Below, piece by piece: positions 32,624-32,796 of a DNA stretch of 32,796 nucleotides. A program made the translations under genes and the position numbers. Source of the DNA: an uncultured Bacteroidaceae bacterium (GTDB taxonomy: Bacteria; Bacteroidota; Bacteroidia; Bacteroidales; Bacteroidaceae); assembly GCA_905234735.1 (NCBI GenBank), contig CAJOJA010000026.1:1-32796 (forward strand), given 5' to 3'. Under the pieces are notes generated by a model. That model searched no databases and had not been told where the DNA came from. It saw only the letters and a program-made list of their open reading frames with translations. Numbering within the stretch: position 1 is the stretch's first letter; each line of letters begins with the position of its first letter.

Positions 32624-32738
32624 CTTCTTGGCTCAAACTATATGCTGCAGGCATAGCAACAAAGATTTCCACAAAGGCTTTGTGGTGTCAAAAAGAATTA
32701 TTGCTGTCCGCTAAAACTTTTTGGTCTGTTATAAAATT
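32624..32738. other. Intergenic stretch without recognised gene
   Basis: Only very short open frames. It contains a small inverted repeat (CACAAAGGCTTTGTGG near 32674-32689) of unknown meaning. Confidence 0.4.
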
Positions 32739-32772
32739 AGGCTGAAATCCGAACGAGGATTCCAGCCTTTTT
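32739..32772 (+). terminator. Intrinsic terminator near the right edge
   Basis: AGGCTGAAATCC (32739-32750) pairs with GGATTCCAGCCT (32757-32768) with one mismatch, a 6-nt loop and a T-tract to 32772. It would end a + strand transcript. No + strand gene precedes it here, so it may serve an unrecognised short RNA or act on the opposite strand. Confidence 0.6.
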
Positions 32773-32774
32773 GT

Positions 32775-32782
32775 TACCTTTG
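32775..32782 (+). promoter_or_regulatory. Possible -7 element for a gene beyond the window
   Basis: TACCTTTG matches the -7 consensus, but no -33 TTTG is seen at the usual distance. Confidence 0.35.
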
Positions 32783-32796
32783 TTTTTGCCACAAAA

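Overview
The window looks like chromosomal DNA of a gut- or rumen-type Bacteroidales, most likely Prevotella or a close relative. The grounds are -7 boxes of the form TAnnTTTG with some -33 TTTG boxes, weak Shine-Dalgarno sequences, many secreted proteins with T9SS-like tails ending in G-x-Y-I-x-x-G-K-K, dockerin-tailed carbohydrate enzymes, and the Bacteroidetes 29-residue basic COX24/AURKAIP1-type ribosomal protein. No rRNA, transposase, phage gene or CRISPR array was seen.

Layout. (1) 1-7331, + strand, AT-rich at its left end: a leader with inverted repeats, a surface protein that looks N-terminally shortened (BspA-like leucine-rich repeat remnant), a large duplicated-module secreted protein, then three exported proteins (DUF4384-type, an unknown 206-residue protein and a transglutaminase-like cysteine peptidase). 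(2) 7344-11229: a hairpin, a promoter, a Lys/Ala/Pro-rich coiled-coil exported protein, an 823-residue secreted protein, a 60-residue peptide and a strong hairpin. (3) 11261-23212: a carbohydrate region with a PL11 rhamnogalacturonan lyase and a convergent GH95 glycosidase, both ending in duplicated dockerin motifs, enclosing nudC and a secreted 5'-nucleotidase-type phosphoesterase; then a divergent PCMD-type secreted protein. A degenerate tandem array lies in the divergent intergenic region. (4) 23229-24812: nspC, then tRNA-Gly(GCC), tRNA-Leu(CAG), tRNA-Leu(GAG) and an intrinsic terminator. (5) 24824-32488: mostly - strand housekeeping genes (BASS transporter, GH25 lysozyme, RNase G, the small ribosomal protein, flavin reductase, alpha/beta esterase, aroC, SlyD-like FKBP) plus one + strand unknown gene at 25877.

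The most unusual signal is not a gene. About ten loci carry short tracts with a 7-nt period. They lie at gene ends, in leaders, and in frame inside conserved enzymes. (TTTCAAC)4 occurs inside nspC and again as the coding sequence of the signal-peptide core of the esterase at 29829-30677. Because 7 and 3 are coprime, this tract encodes the same heptapeptide cycle in all three frames and is stop-free only in the orientation seen in both genes. A gain or loss of one unit would shift the downstream frame. Other points of interest are two recurring extended promoter architectures, a ~23-nt tandem array between divergent carbohydrate genes, and dockerins without a visible cohesin.
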